64,000 nt of DNA. Origin: Halobacteriales archaeon QS_8_69_26. GTDB taxonomy: Archaea > Halobacteriota > Halobacteria > Halobacteriales > SW-7-71-33. Shown here in pieces: positions 18,045-26,119 of the stretch. Under the pieces are notes generated by a model. It worked only from the letters and a program-made list of their open reading frames with translations, ran no database searches and was not told the origin of the DNA. The stretch is from assembly GCA_003023195.1 (NCBI GenBank), contig PXRX01000008.1, positions 186,569 to 250,568 on the forward strand, given 5' to 3'. The position numbers were made by a program, and so were the translations under genes. Position 1 is the stretch's first letter, and each line of letters starts with the position of its first letter.

Positions 18045-18278
18045 ATGATCGAGGTCTACCCCCTCGGACGGCTCTACGAGGAAATAGCGTTCGTCGCCTA
18101 CCACTTCCAGTGGAACGAGGAGGAGATCCTCGAGATGCCACACTGGGTTCGCCAGCGTTGGTGCGAGGAAATAAGTAAGATCAACGAAGAACTAAACAAG
18201 GAAGCCCGCGAATCGAGCGATCAGGGGGGAACCACCACGATCCGCCTCGACGGTCCCGATTCGCCGTTCGGAGTGTGA
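18045..18278 (+). CDS. DUF6760-family small CIS protein
   Basis: Protein of 77 residues: YPLGRLYEEIAFVAYHFQWN followed by a helix ending RQRWCEEISKINEEL. I recognise this as the small family named DUF6760, regularly found next to the CxxC protein in eCIS loci. It may be the second half of a chaperone pair, like gpG/gpGT in phages, but no frameshift signal joins it to the previous gene, which ends in a clean TAG. Role not established. Confidence 0.75.
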   Translation: MIEVYPLGRLYEEIAFVAYHFQWNEEEILEMPHWVRQRWCEEISKINEELNKEARESSDQGGTTTIRLDGPDSPFGV

Positions 18279-18281
18279 CAA

Positions 18282-18881
18282 ATGGCAAAAAAGAACACGA
18301 AGTACTGGGGCAAGGAACCGACGAAGAACCCCTTCAGGAACTTCAAGTTCCGGGTCGAGCGATTCGAGTCCGGCGGCGGCTGGTCGGAGTTCGCCGGGTT
18401 CAACAGCGTCTCCGGGATGTCCGTGGAGATGGAACCCGAGACCTACGAGGAGGGCGGGGTCAACGGGTACGTCCACGAACTCCCGAAACAGATCTCCTAC
18501 TCGAACCTGCAGCTCGAACGGGGGTTGACCCAGCAGACGGTACTCATCGAGTGGATGGAGGAAGTAAAGCAGGCGACGAGCGGTCAGGGGTCGAGCTTCC
18601 GCGAGTCGCCGAACATCACCGGATCGGCGCTGCACCCGGTTTCCGGCGGGAGCTGGGAACAGATAACGAAGGACGTCCCGCCGACGACCGGCGCCAGGAA
18701 GCACGTCCGGGTGGTCGTCGACGACCACCAGGGCAACATGGGCTGGGGCTGGGTCTTCGTCAACGCCTACCCCGTGAAGTGGGAGGGGCCCGACCTGGAC
18801 GCCTCCTCGGCCGACGTGGCCAACCAGTCGCTGGAGCTGTCCTACGACACCTTCGCGAAGGGCGTCAGCCAGGAGCAGTAG
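18282..18881 (+). CDS. Second tube protein (tube initiator, Afp5/gp54-like or gp19-like)
   Basis: Protein of 199 residues of the gp19-like tube family: NFKFRVERFESGGGWSEFAG, SGMSVEMEPETYEEGG, SYSNLQLERGLTQQTVLIEW, and a C-terminus SLELSYDTFAKG. It is longer than the first tube protein, with an insertion near residues 90-125. Second tube proteins in eCIS usually form the first ring between hub and main tube. It starts 3 bases after the DUF6760 stop. It ends 13 bases before the tail terminator gene, which is convergent. Confidence 0.88.
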   Translation: MAKKNTKYWGKEPTKNPFRNFKFRVERFESGGGWSEFAGFNSVSGMSVEMEPETYEEGGVNGYVHELPKQISYSNLQLERGLTQQTVLIEWMEEVKQATSGQGSSFRESPNITGSALHPVSGGSWEQITKDVPPTTGARKHVRVVVDDHQGNMGWGWVFVNAYPVKWEGPDLDASSADVANQSLELSYDTFAKGVSQEQ

Positions 18882-18894
18882 GTCCCCCTCCGAA

Positions 18895-19515
18895 TCAGGT
18901 GTCCGACGGCGTGAAGCTGACTTCCCACTCGCCGGTCCGCTCGCCGGAGGGGTACTTGGGGGTCTCGTCCTCGCCGCTTATCACCACGGGGCCGACGAAG
19001 TAGGTCACCGAGGGGTGGAGCGAGGCGTCCTGCATCGAGTGATAGAGGTCCTCGATCCGGTCGATGTCCTGGCGCTCGAGGGCGATGGAGAGCTTGTTGT
19101 CGCCCATCCCTTCCGGGAGTTCGTACTTGCCGATGATCGCGTTCTGGTGCATGACCTGCATCGCCAGCCCCAGGACGCGTTGCTGGTCGATGCTGTTCGC
19201 GGTCTGGTCGTTCCCGCCGGTGGAGGGGTAGGCGGTCATCAGGTACTGGAGGGTGAGCGCGAGCGGTCGCTCCGTCCGTCCGCCGATCTCCACTTCGTGG
19301 TGCTGGTCGACCTGGCGGTGTTCCTGGATCCCGTAGAGGTACAGCCCCAGTCTGACGTCGGACTCCGCGCCGACGTCGTCGGGCGAGACGAGTTCTATCT
19401 CGTTCCTGTCGACGTTGACGACGTCGCTTCGCTCGGTGATCCGGTCCCTGAGGAGTTCGAGGATCGCCTCGCTGGTGTGGGCGATCGTCGAGTACGACCC
19501 GTACTGCTTGCTCAT
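18895..19515 (-). CDS. Tail terminator/cap protein, Pvc16 (DUF4255) family
   Basis: Protein of 206 residues. The N-terminal helix (AHTSEAILELLRDRITERSD) and the core LGLYLYGIQEHRQ, RPLALTLQYLMTAYPST, DQQRVLGLAMQVMHQNAI match the Pvc16 N-terminal domain family. These proteins cap the distal end of tube and sheath. I chose the ATG at 19515 (MSKQYGSYS) rather than the 711-residue track ORF, whose upstream part is a shadow of the kinase gene. It converges on the second tube gene with a 13-base gap. It lies in the same direction as, and downstream of, the kinase-FHA gene. Confidence 0.9.
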   Translation of the reverse strand: MSKQYGSYSTIAHTSEAILELLRDRITERSDVVNVDRNEIELVSPDDVGAESDVRLGLYLYGIQEHRQVDQHHEVEIGGRTERPLALTLQYLMTAYPSTGGNDQTANSIDQQRVLGLAMQVMHQNAIIGKYELPEGMGDNKLSIALERQDIDRIEDLYHSMQDASLHPSVTYFVGPVVISGEDETPKYPSGERTGEWEVSFTPSDT

Positions 19516-19579
19516 GGCCGATCCCACGTCGTCCACTCCCTTCACTTTATTGCCGCCGGATCGCCCTCGGAATCGTGGT

Positions 19580-19721
19580 CTTCGATCCGGGCGGTCCGGG
19601 TTTCCGATCCGGGTGGTCGGGGTCTCCGGGTCGGCATCGCCGCCGGGGTTTCCGATCCGGGTGGTCTGGGTCCCCGGGTCGGTATCGCCGCCGGGGTCTC
19701 GATCGGGGATCGCCGCCGGGG
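19580..19721. repeat. Tandem repeat, about 48-bp unit, 2.5 copies
   Basis: Units begin CCGATCCGGGTGGTC and end GCCGCCGGGGT, at about 19604, 19652 and a partial copy to 19721. They fill the space between the end of the kinase-FHA gene and the start of the tail terminator gene, both on the minus strand. Confidence 0.8.
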
Positions 19722-20918
19722 TCACCCCGGCTCCGGGACGGTCAACCGGAGTTCGATCCCGTAGTCGGGGTGGACGGGTGCGACCATCGCGGTCCCGGGG
19801 ACCACCGTCGCGGTCGGCGGCGCGTCGTCCGGGTCGACGTCGGGGTGCTGTCTCGCGCCTTCCTCGCTGAGGACCCAGGTCCAGTCGTCGTGTTCGCCGA
19901 CGTAGGTGCCGTTGATGCTGTTGTCCTCGACGATCCAGCCGGCGTGGCTGTGCTCGAACCGGACGTGTTCGGGGGAGACGTGCTGTTGAGGGTCCGGCAG
20001 GACGACCCAGGGGACCTGTGCGTCCCCGACCAGTCGCCCCATCGTGTGGCCGTCGGTGATCGAACACTTCACGTTGGAGTCGAGGTGCGAGAGCAGGGCC
20101 CGGGGTCCACGGCGGGTGGCCTCCGCGACGGCGTCCCGGAGGGCGGGACCGTCCTCGTATCGCTCCCCGACGTCCGGGATGGTCGCCGTCCGGATCACTT
20201 CCGCCAGTTCGCGGGAACAGGACGCCCCGAAGTTGATGGGGTCGACGCCCCGGTCGGGGACGTGTTCGGTGGGCACCTTGGCCCCGGTCAGCAGGTAGAA
20301 GGCGAACTTCCCCCAGGAGTAGACGTCGGAGTGGGGGCCGGCACTGGCGGGGTCGCCGGTCTCGGGGATCAGTTCCGGCGGCTTGTAGTGGTCCGGTTCG
20401 AACAGGGTCTCGACGTCGTCGCGGGTGTCGACGGCGGTGTTGAAGTCGATGAGCACCGGCCGCCGGGACCGCTGGCGCAGGACCACGTTCTCGGGCTTCA
20501 GGTCGAGGTAAACCACGCCGTTGCGGTGCAGGAAGTCGAGCGTCTCCGAGAGGTCGATGACGATCCGTCGGCGCACTGCCGTTCCCAGCGAACCGGTCCC
20601 GAGGATCCCGGAGAGTTCGTCGCCGGGGAGGTACTCCAGGGCGATGTACCGCGGGTCCGAGCGGATGTCCTCGTCGAGGAACCGGACGACGCCCGAGGGC
20701 GTGATGCCGCCGGCGAAGCGGCCGAGCGTCTCGACCTCTCGCTCGAACCGCCTGTGGACCTCCTCGGTGTCGTGGGTCGCCAGGTCCGGGCACTTCAGGG
20801 CGACGTCGCGGTCGTACTCGCGGTCGTGGGCACGCCAGACGATAGAGAACCCACCCGTCCCGACCTGCTCCCGGACCTCGAACCGGCCAGCGACGGTGTC
20901 TCCGACGGATAACGTCAT
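19722..20918 (-). CDS. Ser/Thr protein kinase fused to FHA domain
   Basis: Protein of 398 residues from ATG 20918 (MTLSVGDTVAGRFEV); the longer track start adds 61 unlikely residues. The kinase domain spans about 10-270: Gly-rich loop VGTGGFSIVW, Lys in VALKCP, catalytic loop YLDLKPENVV, and LIDFNTA in place of DFG. The usual HRD Arg is Leu, but the catalytic Asp and Asn are kept. The C-terminal FHA domain follows (MGRLVGD, SPEHVRFEHS, NSINGTYV). It is divergent from the zinc-ribbon/FHA gene. Together with a second kinase and a PP2C nearby it implies Thr phosphorylation control of the adjacent CIS. Confidence 0.85.
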   Translation of the reverse strand: MTLSVGDTVAGRFEVREQVGTGGFSIVWRAHDREYDRDVALKCPDLATHDTEEVHRRFEREVETLGRFAGGITPSGVVRFLDEDIRSDPRYIALEYLPGDELSGILGTGSLGTAVRRRIVIDLSETLDFLHRNGVVYLDLKPENVVLRQRSRRPVLIDFNTAVDTRDDVETLFEPDHYKPPELIPETGDPASAGPHSDVYSWGKFAFYLLTGAKVPTEHVPDRGVDPINFGASCSRELAEVIRTATIPDVGERYEDGPALRDAVAEATRRGPRALLSHLDSNVKCSITDGHTMGRLVGDAQVPWVVLPDPQQHVSPEHVRFEHSHAGWIVEDNSINGTYVGEHDDWTWVLSEEGARQHPDVDPDDAPPTATVVPGTAMVAPVHPDYGIELRLTVPEPG

Positions 20919-21123
20919 CGGTCGTTCCCACGAACGACCCTGATGCTGATAAACCCTGCTGGCCCGCCCCGCCGGGCCAGGGCGAGGATCCGCCCGTTGG
21001 ATCGCCGGTGCACTCCAGGGTGGCCGGCACTGCGGGGGATCGCCGACCCGGTGGGGCGAGGACGTGGTCGATTCGGGGAACCTAGCGAAAGAATTTTTCA
21101 CACCTGCGGTCGATTAAGAGGTA

Positions 21124-22122
21124 ATGCCGGAGGACATCCCCGAAAACTCTCTGACGAAGACTTGTCCGAACTGCGGCAAGGACGTCAGGGTCGACGCGAA
21201 CTTCTGTAAGTACTGTGCGAACCAGTTCGACGAGGACGAGGGGGAATCCGAGGAAGAGGATCCGATCGAGGAAGGGGACTCGAGCGAACTCGACGAGTGT
21301 CCCGACTGTGGGGCGGACCTCTCGCGGATCCCGTCCGAGCGACTCTCGGACTGTCCCATCTGTGGGACGGACCTCGCGCACATCCTGGAGGAACCGGAGG
21401 AGGCGATGCTCACCCCGGCCGACCTGGAGCAGTGTCCGGACTGCGCGGAGGACCTGACCTCCATTCCCGAGGACATGCGACTGGTCTGTCCCAACTGCCG
21501 GGTCGACCTCGAGGAGGCCATCGACGCCGCGATGGAGTCCCACGACGCCGGCGAACCGGAGGTCGGCACTGGCGGTGGGGGTGGGGCCGCCTCCGGCAGG
21601 GGCAGTACCGGCACGGGTGGGTCCGGCAGGGACGCGGGCGCCGGCAGGGGCAGATCCACCGGAGGCGGTACCGGAAGGGGTGGGACCGGGAGAGCCTCCG
21701 GGGGGTCCCGGCGGGCCGAGGGGGCCGCCCAGGAGGACATCGACGCCGCGGTCAACGACGTCGGCGGGGGTCGGCGTGCGGGCGGCGGGGTCGACCGCGA
21801 GCCCCGGGTCCAGCGCGAACCCGAGGAGATAATCTTCGAGGTCATGGGCCAGGAGATCCGGGCCCGTGGCGGGGACAAGGTCGGCCGCGAGATCCGGACT
21901 GCCATGGTCGAGGCGGGCGCCTCCGAGGACGACGCGGTCTACATCCACCGCGAGCACGCCCGGGTCGACAAGGAGGGGGACGAGTTCTACCTCGCCCGGA
22001 TCGGGGAGAACAGCCTGAAGGTGAACGGAAAGCTCGTCGGCGAGAACCAGCGGATGCCGGTCTCGGACGGCGACCAGGTGGCGTTCTCGGAGGTCGTCAC
22101 CGCGAACGTTCGCATAGTGTGA
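21124..22122 (+). CDS. Zinc-ribbon protein with C-terminal FHA domain
   Basis: Protein of 332 residues. Several Cys pairs fall in the first 130 residues (CPNCGKD, CKYCANQ, CPDCGAD, CPICGTD, CPDCAED, CPNCRVD), enough for about three zinc ribbons. A Gly/Arg-rich linker of about 70 residues follows. The last 100 residues are an FHA domain with intact key residues (KVGREIR, IHREHARV, ENSLKVNG). FHA domains bind phosphothreonine, so this could be a reader for the two neighbouring kinases, similar in concept to Fha1 in T6SS control. It is transcribed away from the first kinase, with a 205-base shared upstream region. Confidence 0.82.
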   Translation: MPEDIPENSLTKTCPNCGKDVRVDANFCKYCANQFDEDEGESEEEDPIEEGDSSELDECPDCGADLSRIPSERLSDCPICGTDLAHILEEPEEAMLTPADLEQCPDCAEDLTSIPEDMRLVCPNCRVDLEEAIDAAMESHDAGEPEVGTGGGGGAASGRGSTGTGGSGRDAGAGRGRSTGGGTGRGGTGRASGGSRRAEGAAQEDIDAAVNDVGGGRRAGGGVDREPRVQREPEEIIFEVMGQEIRARGGDKVGREIRTAMVEAGASEDDAVYIHREHARVDKEGDEFYLARIGENSLKVNGKLVGENQRMPVSDGDQVAFSEVVTANVRIV

Positions 22123-22251
22123 CGGGCGGAACGCACCGCGGAGTCGGGGGACCGACCGGCTCCGCGAACGGGTGGACGGGTCGACGCCCGGTTCGAGGGT
22201 CCACGACCCTCGGTGCCGTCGCCACGACCGAACCGGATCGCTCGGGGGACG

Positions 22252-23412
22252 ATGGTTGAGATCACTACCCAGGTCGACAGGCCGAACGTTCCACCGCGAC
22301 GGACGGCGGTGAAGGCGTCGATAACGATCCAGCCGGGCGTCCAGCGGACCGACGTCGTCCGGCACGTGGCGCTGTGTGTCGACACCAGCGGGTCGATGAC
22401 GGGCGAGAAGATGGCGCAGGTCCGGGAGGGGATACTCTGGACCTTCGGCTACCTGGACCCCGACGACTACGTCAGCGTGGTGTCGTTCGACGACGAGGCG
22501 GAGGTCGTGCTCCCGGCGACGAGGTGGGGCGACCTGGACCGCGACGCCGCCGAGGCGGCCATCGAGGGGATGGAGGCCAGCGGCGGGACCGACGTCATGG
22601 CCGGGCTACGGACGGCCCACGAGACGCTCTCGGAGTTGCCGACCGGCGGCGACGTCGCCCGGCGGATCCTTCTGCTGTCGGACGGCCGGGACGACACCCC
22701 GCCGGAGACGTTCGCCGACGTGGCACGCCGGATCCGCATCGAGGACGACGTGTCCATCCCGGCGGCGGGCATCGGCGACTACTACGACGAGGACGTCATC
22801 CGGGCGGTCGGGACTGCCTCGGAGGGGGAGTGGATCCACCTCTCCGAGCCCTCGGACATCGAGGACTTCTTCGGGCGGAAGGTCGAGGGCATCTCGACGG
22901 TCGTCGCGCCCCAGCCACACCTGGAACTGTCGCTGGCCGAGGGGGTCGAGGTCCGGGAGGTCCTCATCCGCCAGCCACAGGTCCAGGCCGCCAACTACGA
23001 CAGCCACGACGACACCGTGCGGATCTACCTGCCGGACCTGCTGGAGTTCAAGGAACAGGAGGTCGTCCTGGAGGCCCGGACGCCCGCCTGGCGGCCCGGC
23101 CGAACGGTCGCCCTCGCCGACGTCGTCCTCCGGGCCGAGGGCCGGGGGGAGCGGGGAACGATCGTGGTCAGGTGTACCGACGACCCCGACGAGTTGGCCG
23201 TGACCAACGACGACGTCGGCGTCCGGCACGTCGAGACGAAGGTCCGCAAGGCGGCGGGCGAGGGCGACATCGAGGCCGCCGAGACGCTGGTCGACCACGC
23301 CACCGAGGTCCACGACGAGGAGAACCTCTCGACGCTGCGGACGGTCGTGGAGAAGGCCAAGCAAGGGGGCATCGAGCAACAGTACACGACGACGAAGGTG
23401 AAGGACAACTAG
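22252..23412 (+). CDS. VWA-domain protein
   Basis: Protein of 386 residues from ATG 22252 (MVEITTQVDRPN). A von Willebrand A domain spans about 45-215 with a complete MIDAS motif: DTSGSM, the Thr in GGTDVM, and the Asp in LLSDGRDD. The C-terminal half is beta-rich (VREVLIRQPQVQAANY, RVRIYLP-like strands) with a helical end. VWA domains mediate metal-dependent protein contacts, and VWA proteins commonly accompany kinase/FHA/PP2C sets. It ends 4 bases before the second kinase, so they are probably cotranscribed. The target is unknown. Confidence 0.85.
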   Translation: MVEITTQVDRPNVPPRRTAVKASITIQPGVQRTDVVRHVALCVDTSGSMTGEKMAQVREGILWTFGYLDPDDYVSVVSFDDEAEVVLPATRWGDLDRDAAEAAIEGMEASGGTDVMAGLRTAHETLSELPTGGDVARRILLLSDGRDDTPPETFADVARRIRIEDDVSIPAAGIGDYYDEDVIRAVGTASEGEWIHLSEPSDIEDFFGRKVEGISTVVAPQPHLELSLAEGVEVREVLIRQPQVQAANYDSHDDTVRIYLPDLLEFKEQEVVLEARTPAWRPGRTVALADVVLRAEGRGERGTIVVRCTDDPDELAVTNDDVGVRHVETKVRKAAGEGDIEAAETLVDHATEVHDEENLSTLRTVVEKAKQGGIEQQYTTTKVKDN

Positions 23413-23416
23413 GCCA

Positions 23417-24649
23417 ATGAGCTACCAACCACAGGATGGCGACGTCATCGCCGACAAGTACCAGCTAGACCAGTTCGTCGACGAGGGGGGCATCTCGAAG
23501 GTCTGGGTCGGGCACGACGTCTCCAGCGGACGCAAGGTCGCCATCAAGCACCCGAACTACGACTCGACGAACGACCCGGCGATCATCGACGAGAGCCTCC
23601 GGAGCGAACTGGAGATCCTGGAGTCGATCAGCGACGCGGGCGGGCACCCGAACGTGATGACCCTCATCGAGGGGATGGAACACGAGGACCTGCTCTTTCT
23701 CGTCGTCGACTTCATCGAGGGCGAGGACATGCACAAGGTCGTCGAGCGCCGCAACGGCATCACGGACCCGGGCGACATCCGGCGGGTCGGTATCGACCTC
23801 TCGGAGGCGATGTCCTTCCTCCACCAGAACGAGATCATCTACCGGGACCTGAAGCCGGACAACGTGATGTTGAAGCGGGACCTGACGCCGGTGCTGATCG
23901 ACTTCAACACCGCGAAGGGGTTCGAACCGGACGACGGCGAGTCCGACGCCACCTCCGGGACGGTCATCCCCAACCCGACGTACAAGCCCCCGGAACTGAA
24001 CAACGACCCGGAGCTCATCGGCTACCGGCAGGGGCCCTGGTCGGACGTCTACTCCATCGGGAAGTTGCTGATGTACATGCTCTCGGGCAGCGGCGTCCGG
24101 AAGGACGCCGTCGACCCGCGGGACTTCCCCGGCACGCGGTCGGTCCCGGCCTACCTCGCGGAGATAATCGAGAACGCCACCCAGAAGCACAAGGACGACC
24201 GGTACCCGAACGCGACGGTCCTGGCGCGCGTCCTGGAGAGCCGCGACCCACAGCCCCCGGAGGTCGGACAGTTGGTCCACCTCCAGGAGGGCGAGACCTA
24301 CGAGATATTCCCCGGTGACACGGTCGGGCGCAAGGACGCCGACGGTCCCCAGGCATCGATCACGCTGGACGACCCGGACAACTACATCTCGGCGGTCCAG
24401 GTCCAGTTCGACATCGACGAGAACGGGGACTGGGTGCTCGACGACCGGAGCCTGAACGGGACCTGGGTGAACACGGGCGACGGGTGGAACCGGGTACTCG
24501 GCTCGGAGGGCCTCGAACGGCTCCTGGAGAAGGGCGAGGACCCCCGCGAGGACGGGAAGATGCCCCCGGAACGCATGGTGATAGAGGAGGGCGACCGGAT
24601 CGCGCTGGTTCACCCGCGCTACGGGGTCTGGCTACGCTTCGACGGGTGA
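23417..24649 (+). CDS. Second Ser/Thr protein kinase fused to FHA-like domain
   Basis: Protein of 410 residues. The kinase domain spans about 15-280: Lys 41 in KVAIKHPN, catalytic loop YRDLKPDNVM near 141, then LIDFNTAKGF (DFN in place of DFG, as in the first kinase). Residues about 300-405 form an FHA-like domain (VGRKDADG, NYISAVQVQFDID, DDRSLNGTWV). The usual Ser-x-x-His is degenerate, so phosphate binding is uncertain. It lies 4 bases after the VWA gene and 6 before the PP2C gene, forming a kinase-phosphatase operon. Confidence 0.87.
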   Translation: MSYQPQDGDVIADKYQLDQFVDEGGISKVWVGHDVSSGRKVAIKHPNYDSTNDPAIIDESLRSELEILESISDAGGHPNVMTLIEGMEHEDLLFLVVDFIEGEDMHKVVERRNGITDPGDIRRVGIDLSEAMSFLHQNEIIYRDLKPDNVMLKRDLTPVLIDFNTAKGFEPDDGESDATSGTVIPNPTYKPPELNNDPELIGYRQGPWSDVYSIGKLLMYMLSGSGVRKDAVDPRDFPGTRSVPAYLAEIIENATQKHKDDRYPNATVLARVLESRDPQPPEVGQLVHLQEGETYEIFPGDTVGRKDADGPQASITLDDPDNYISAVQVQFDIDENGDWVLDDRSLNGTWVNTGDGWNRVLGSEGLERLLEKGEDPREDGKMPPERMVIEEGDRIALVHPRYGVWLRFDG

Positions 24650-24655
24650 GAGACA

Positions 24656-26110
24656 ATGCAGTATGCAACCGCATTCGACATCGGCAAACGGAAGCGCGAG
24701 CAGGGCGGGATCAACGAGGACAGCGTCGCGGTCGACCTGCTCAACGACGGGCACCGGGACTCCGAGCGCCGGGCCGCCGTCTTCACCCTCGCGGACGGGG
24801 CGGGCGGGGCCAAGGCCGGCGACGTCGCCTCCTACGTCATCACCGTGGAGGTGACCCGCCGGCTCACCGAGAAGCTCTGGAACACCCGGAGACTCGGCGA
24901 AATCATCGACGCGGGGTCGCGCCAGGGGGCCACCATGGGGACCCGTGGGCTGGGCGATTCGGTCACGAACGATCCCCTCGCCGAAATCACCGACGACGGC
25001 GTCCACATCATCATCGAGGAGGCCATCCAGGAGGCCCACACCCGGCTGATCGAGGTCATCAACGAGTACGACCTGGAGAGCGCCTACTCGACGGTCGTCG
25101 CCGGGATCAAGATCGGTGACACGTTCCACTACGGCTGGGTGGGCGACAGCCGCGCCTACGTCGTCAACACGGCCGAGGAGCGCGACGAGGACCAGCGGGT
25201 CAGCCTCCTGACCAAGGACCACTCGGTCGTCGAGCGCCTCGTCAACGAGGGCGAGATAGACGAGGTCGAGGCCTACGTCCACAGGCGAGGCAACCGCGTC
25301 ACGCGGGCGCTCGGGGGCAACCGCGGCGAGGACCCCGAAGCCAGCCGGGTCGACGTCGACACCAACTCCATCCAGCTCTACGGCGACGACGTCCTCCTGA
25401 TCACCAGCGACGGACTGATCGACGCCTACACCGGCGCGCCCGAACTCCACAAGCAGTACGAACAGGCCGACGACACCGAACAGATCGAGGAGGCCATCCT
25501 GGAGAAGTCCGTCACCGACGACGAGATACGGGACGTGATCCTCGAGGCCGCTACCCTGGACGCGGCCGCACAGGAGTTCGTCGACCTCTCGAACGAGCGC
25601 GGCGGGAAGGACAACGTCTCGCTCGTTCTCTTTCGCGACGGGAACCTCCCGCGGTCGCCGGTCGGCGGGTTGCCCGTCCGACTGTACGACCCCGACCCCG
25701 AGGAGATATACGACTGGGAGACGGTCCTGATGCACTCGGAGGACGACGCCGACAAGCCGGTCGCCTCCGCCGAGAGCGGCGGGGGCGGGACCGCCTCGGC
25801 TGCCGCGACGGCCGCCGAACCGGAGGCCGCCTCGGCGGCCGCGTCCCCCGACGCCGAGGGGACGACCGCCGACGTCGCCGCGGGTGCCGACGCCGACCCG
25901 GACGAATCCGTCGCGGAGGAGGTGGACGAGGACGCGGAGTCGGCCACCGAGTCCGAGACGGAGGGGACGGGCTCGGAGACGGAGGAGACGGACGCCGACA
26001 CGGAGGAGTCGACAGCCGGGGACGACGGATCCGGGGATGACGAGGGTGGCGACGACTCCGGGCCCGATGCCTCCGACTTCGAGTTCTCGTTCAGTTCCGA
26101 CTCCGAGTGA
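24656..26110 (+). CDS. PP2C-family Ser/Thr phosphatase with acidic tail
   Basis: Protein of 484 residues. Residues 1-325 carry the PP2C motifs: NEDS near 21, LADGAGG near 45, STVVAGI, GWVGDSRAYV near 160, LTKDHSVV, LLITSDGL near 248 and GGKDNVSLVLF near 317. The Asp residues that bind the two metals are present. From about 368 the protein is a Glu/Asp/Ala/Thr-rich, probably disordered tail. It should reverse the phosphorylations made by the two kinases. The next gene is convergent, 9 bases away. Confidence 0.9.
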   Translation: MQYATAFDIGKRKREQGGINEDSVAVDLLNDGHRDSERRAAVFTLADGAGGAKAGDVASYVITVEVTRRLTEKLWNTRRLGEIIDAGSRQGATMGTRGLGDSVTNDPLAEITDDGVHIIIEEAIQEAHTRLIEVINEYDLESAYSTVVAGIKIGDTFHYGWVGDSRAYVVNTAEERDEDQRVSLLTKDHSVVERLVNEGEIDEVEAYVHRRGNRVTRALGGNRGEDPEASRVDVDTNSIQLYGDDVLLITSDGLIDAYTGAPELHKQYEQADDTEQIEEAILEKSVTDDEIRDVILEAATLDAAAQEFVDLSNERGGKDNVSLVLFRDGNLPRSPVGGLPVRLYDPDPEEIYDWETVLMHSEDDADKPVASAESGGGGTASAAATAAEPEAASAAASPDAEGTTADVAAGADADPDESVAEEVDEDAESATESETEGTGSETEETDADTEESTAGDDGSGDDEGGDDSGPDASDFEFSFSSDSE

Positions 26111-26119
26111 CTGCCCGGC

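Noticed and set aside
1-19515. Complete prophage
   Set aside because: Only tail-type genes are present; no terminase, portal, capsid, integrase or replication gene is seen, and the LysM, split spike and Pvc16 genes fit eCIS.
18895-21030. 711-residue minus-strand ORF joining the tail terminator to upstream sequence
   Set aside because: Only the last 206 residues are protein-like (Pvc16 family); the rest is a shifted reading of the kinase-FHA gene and the tandem repeats.
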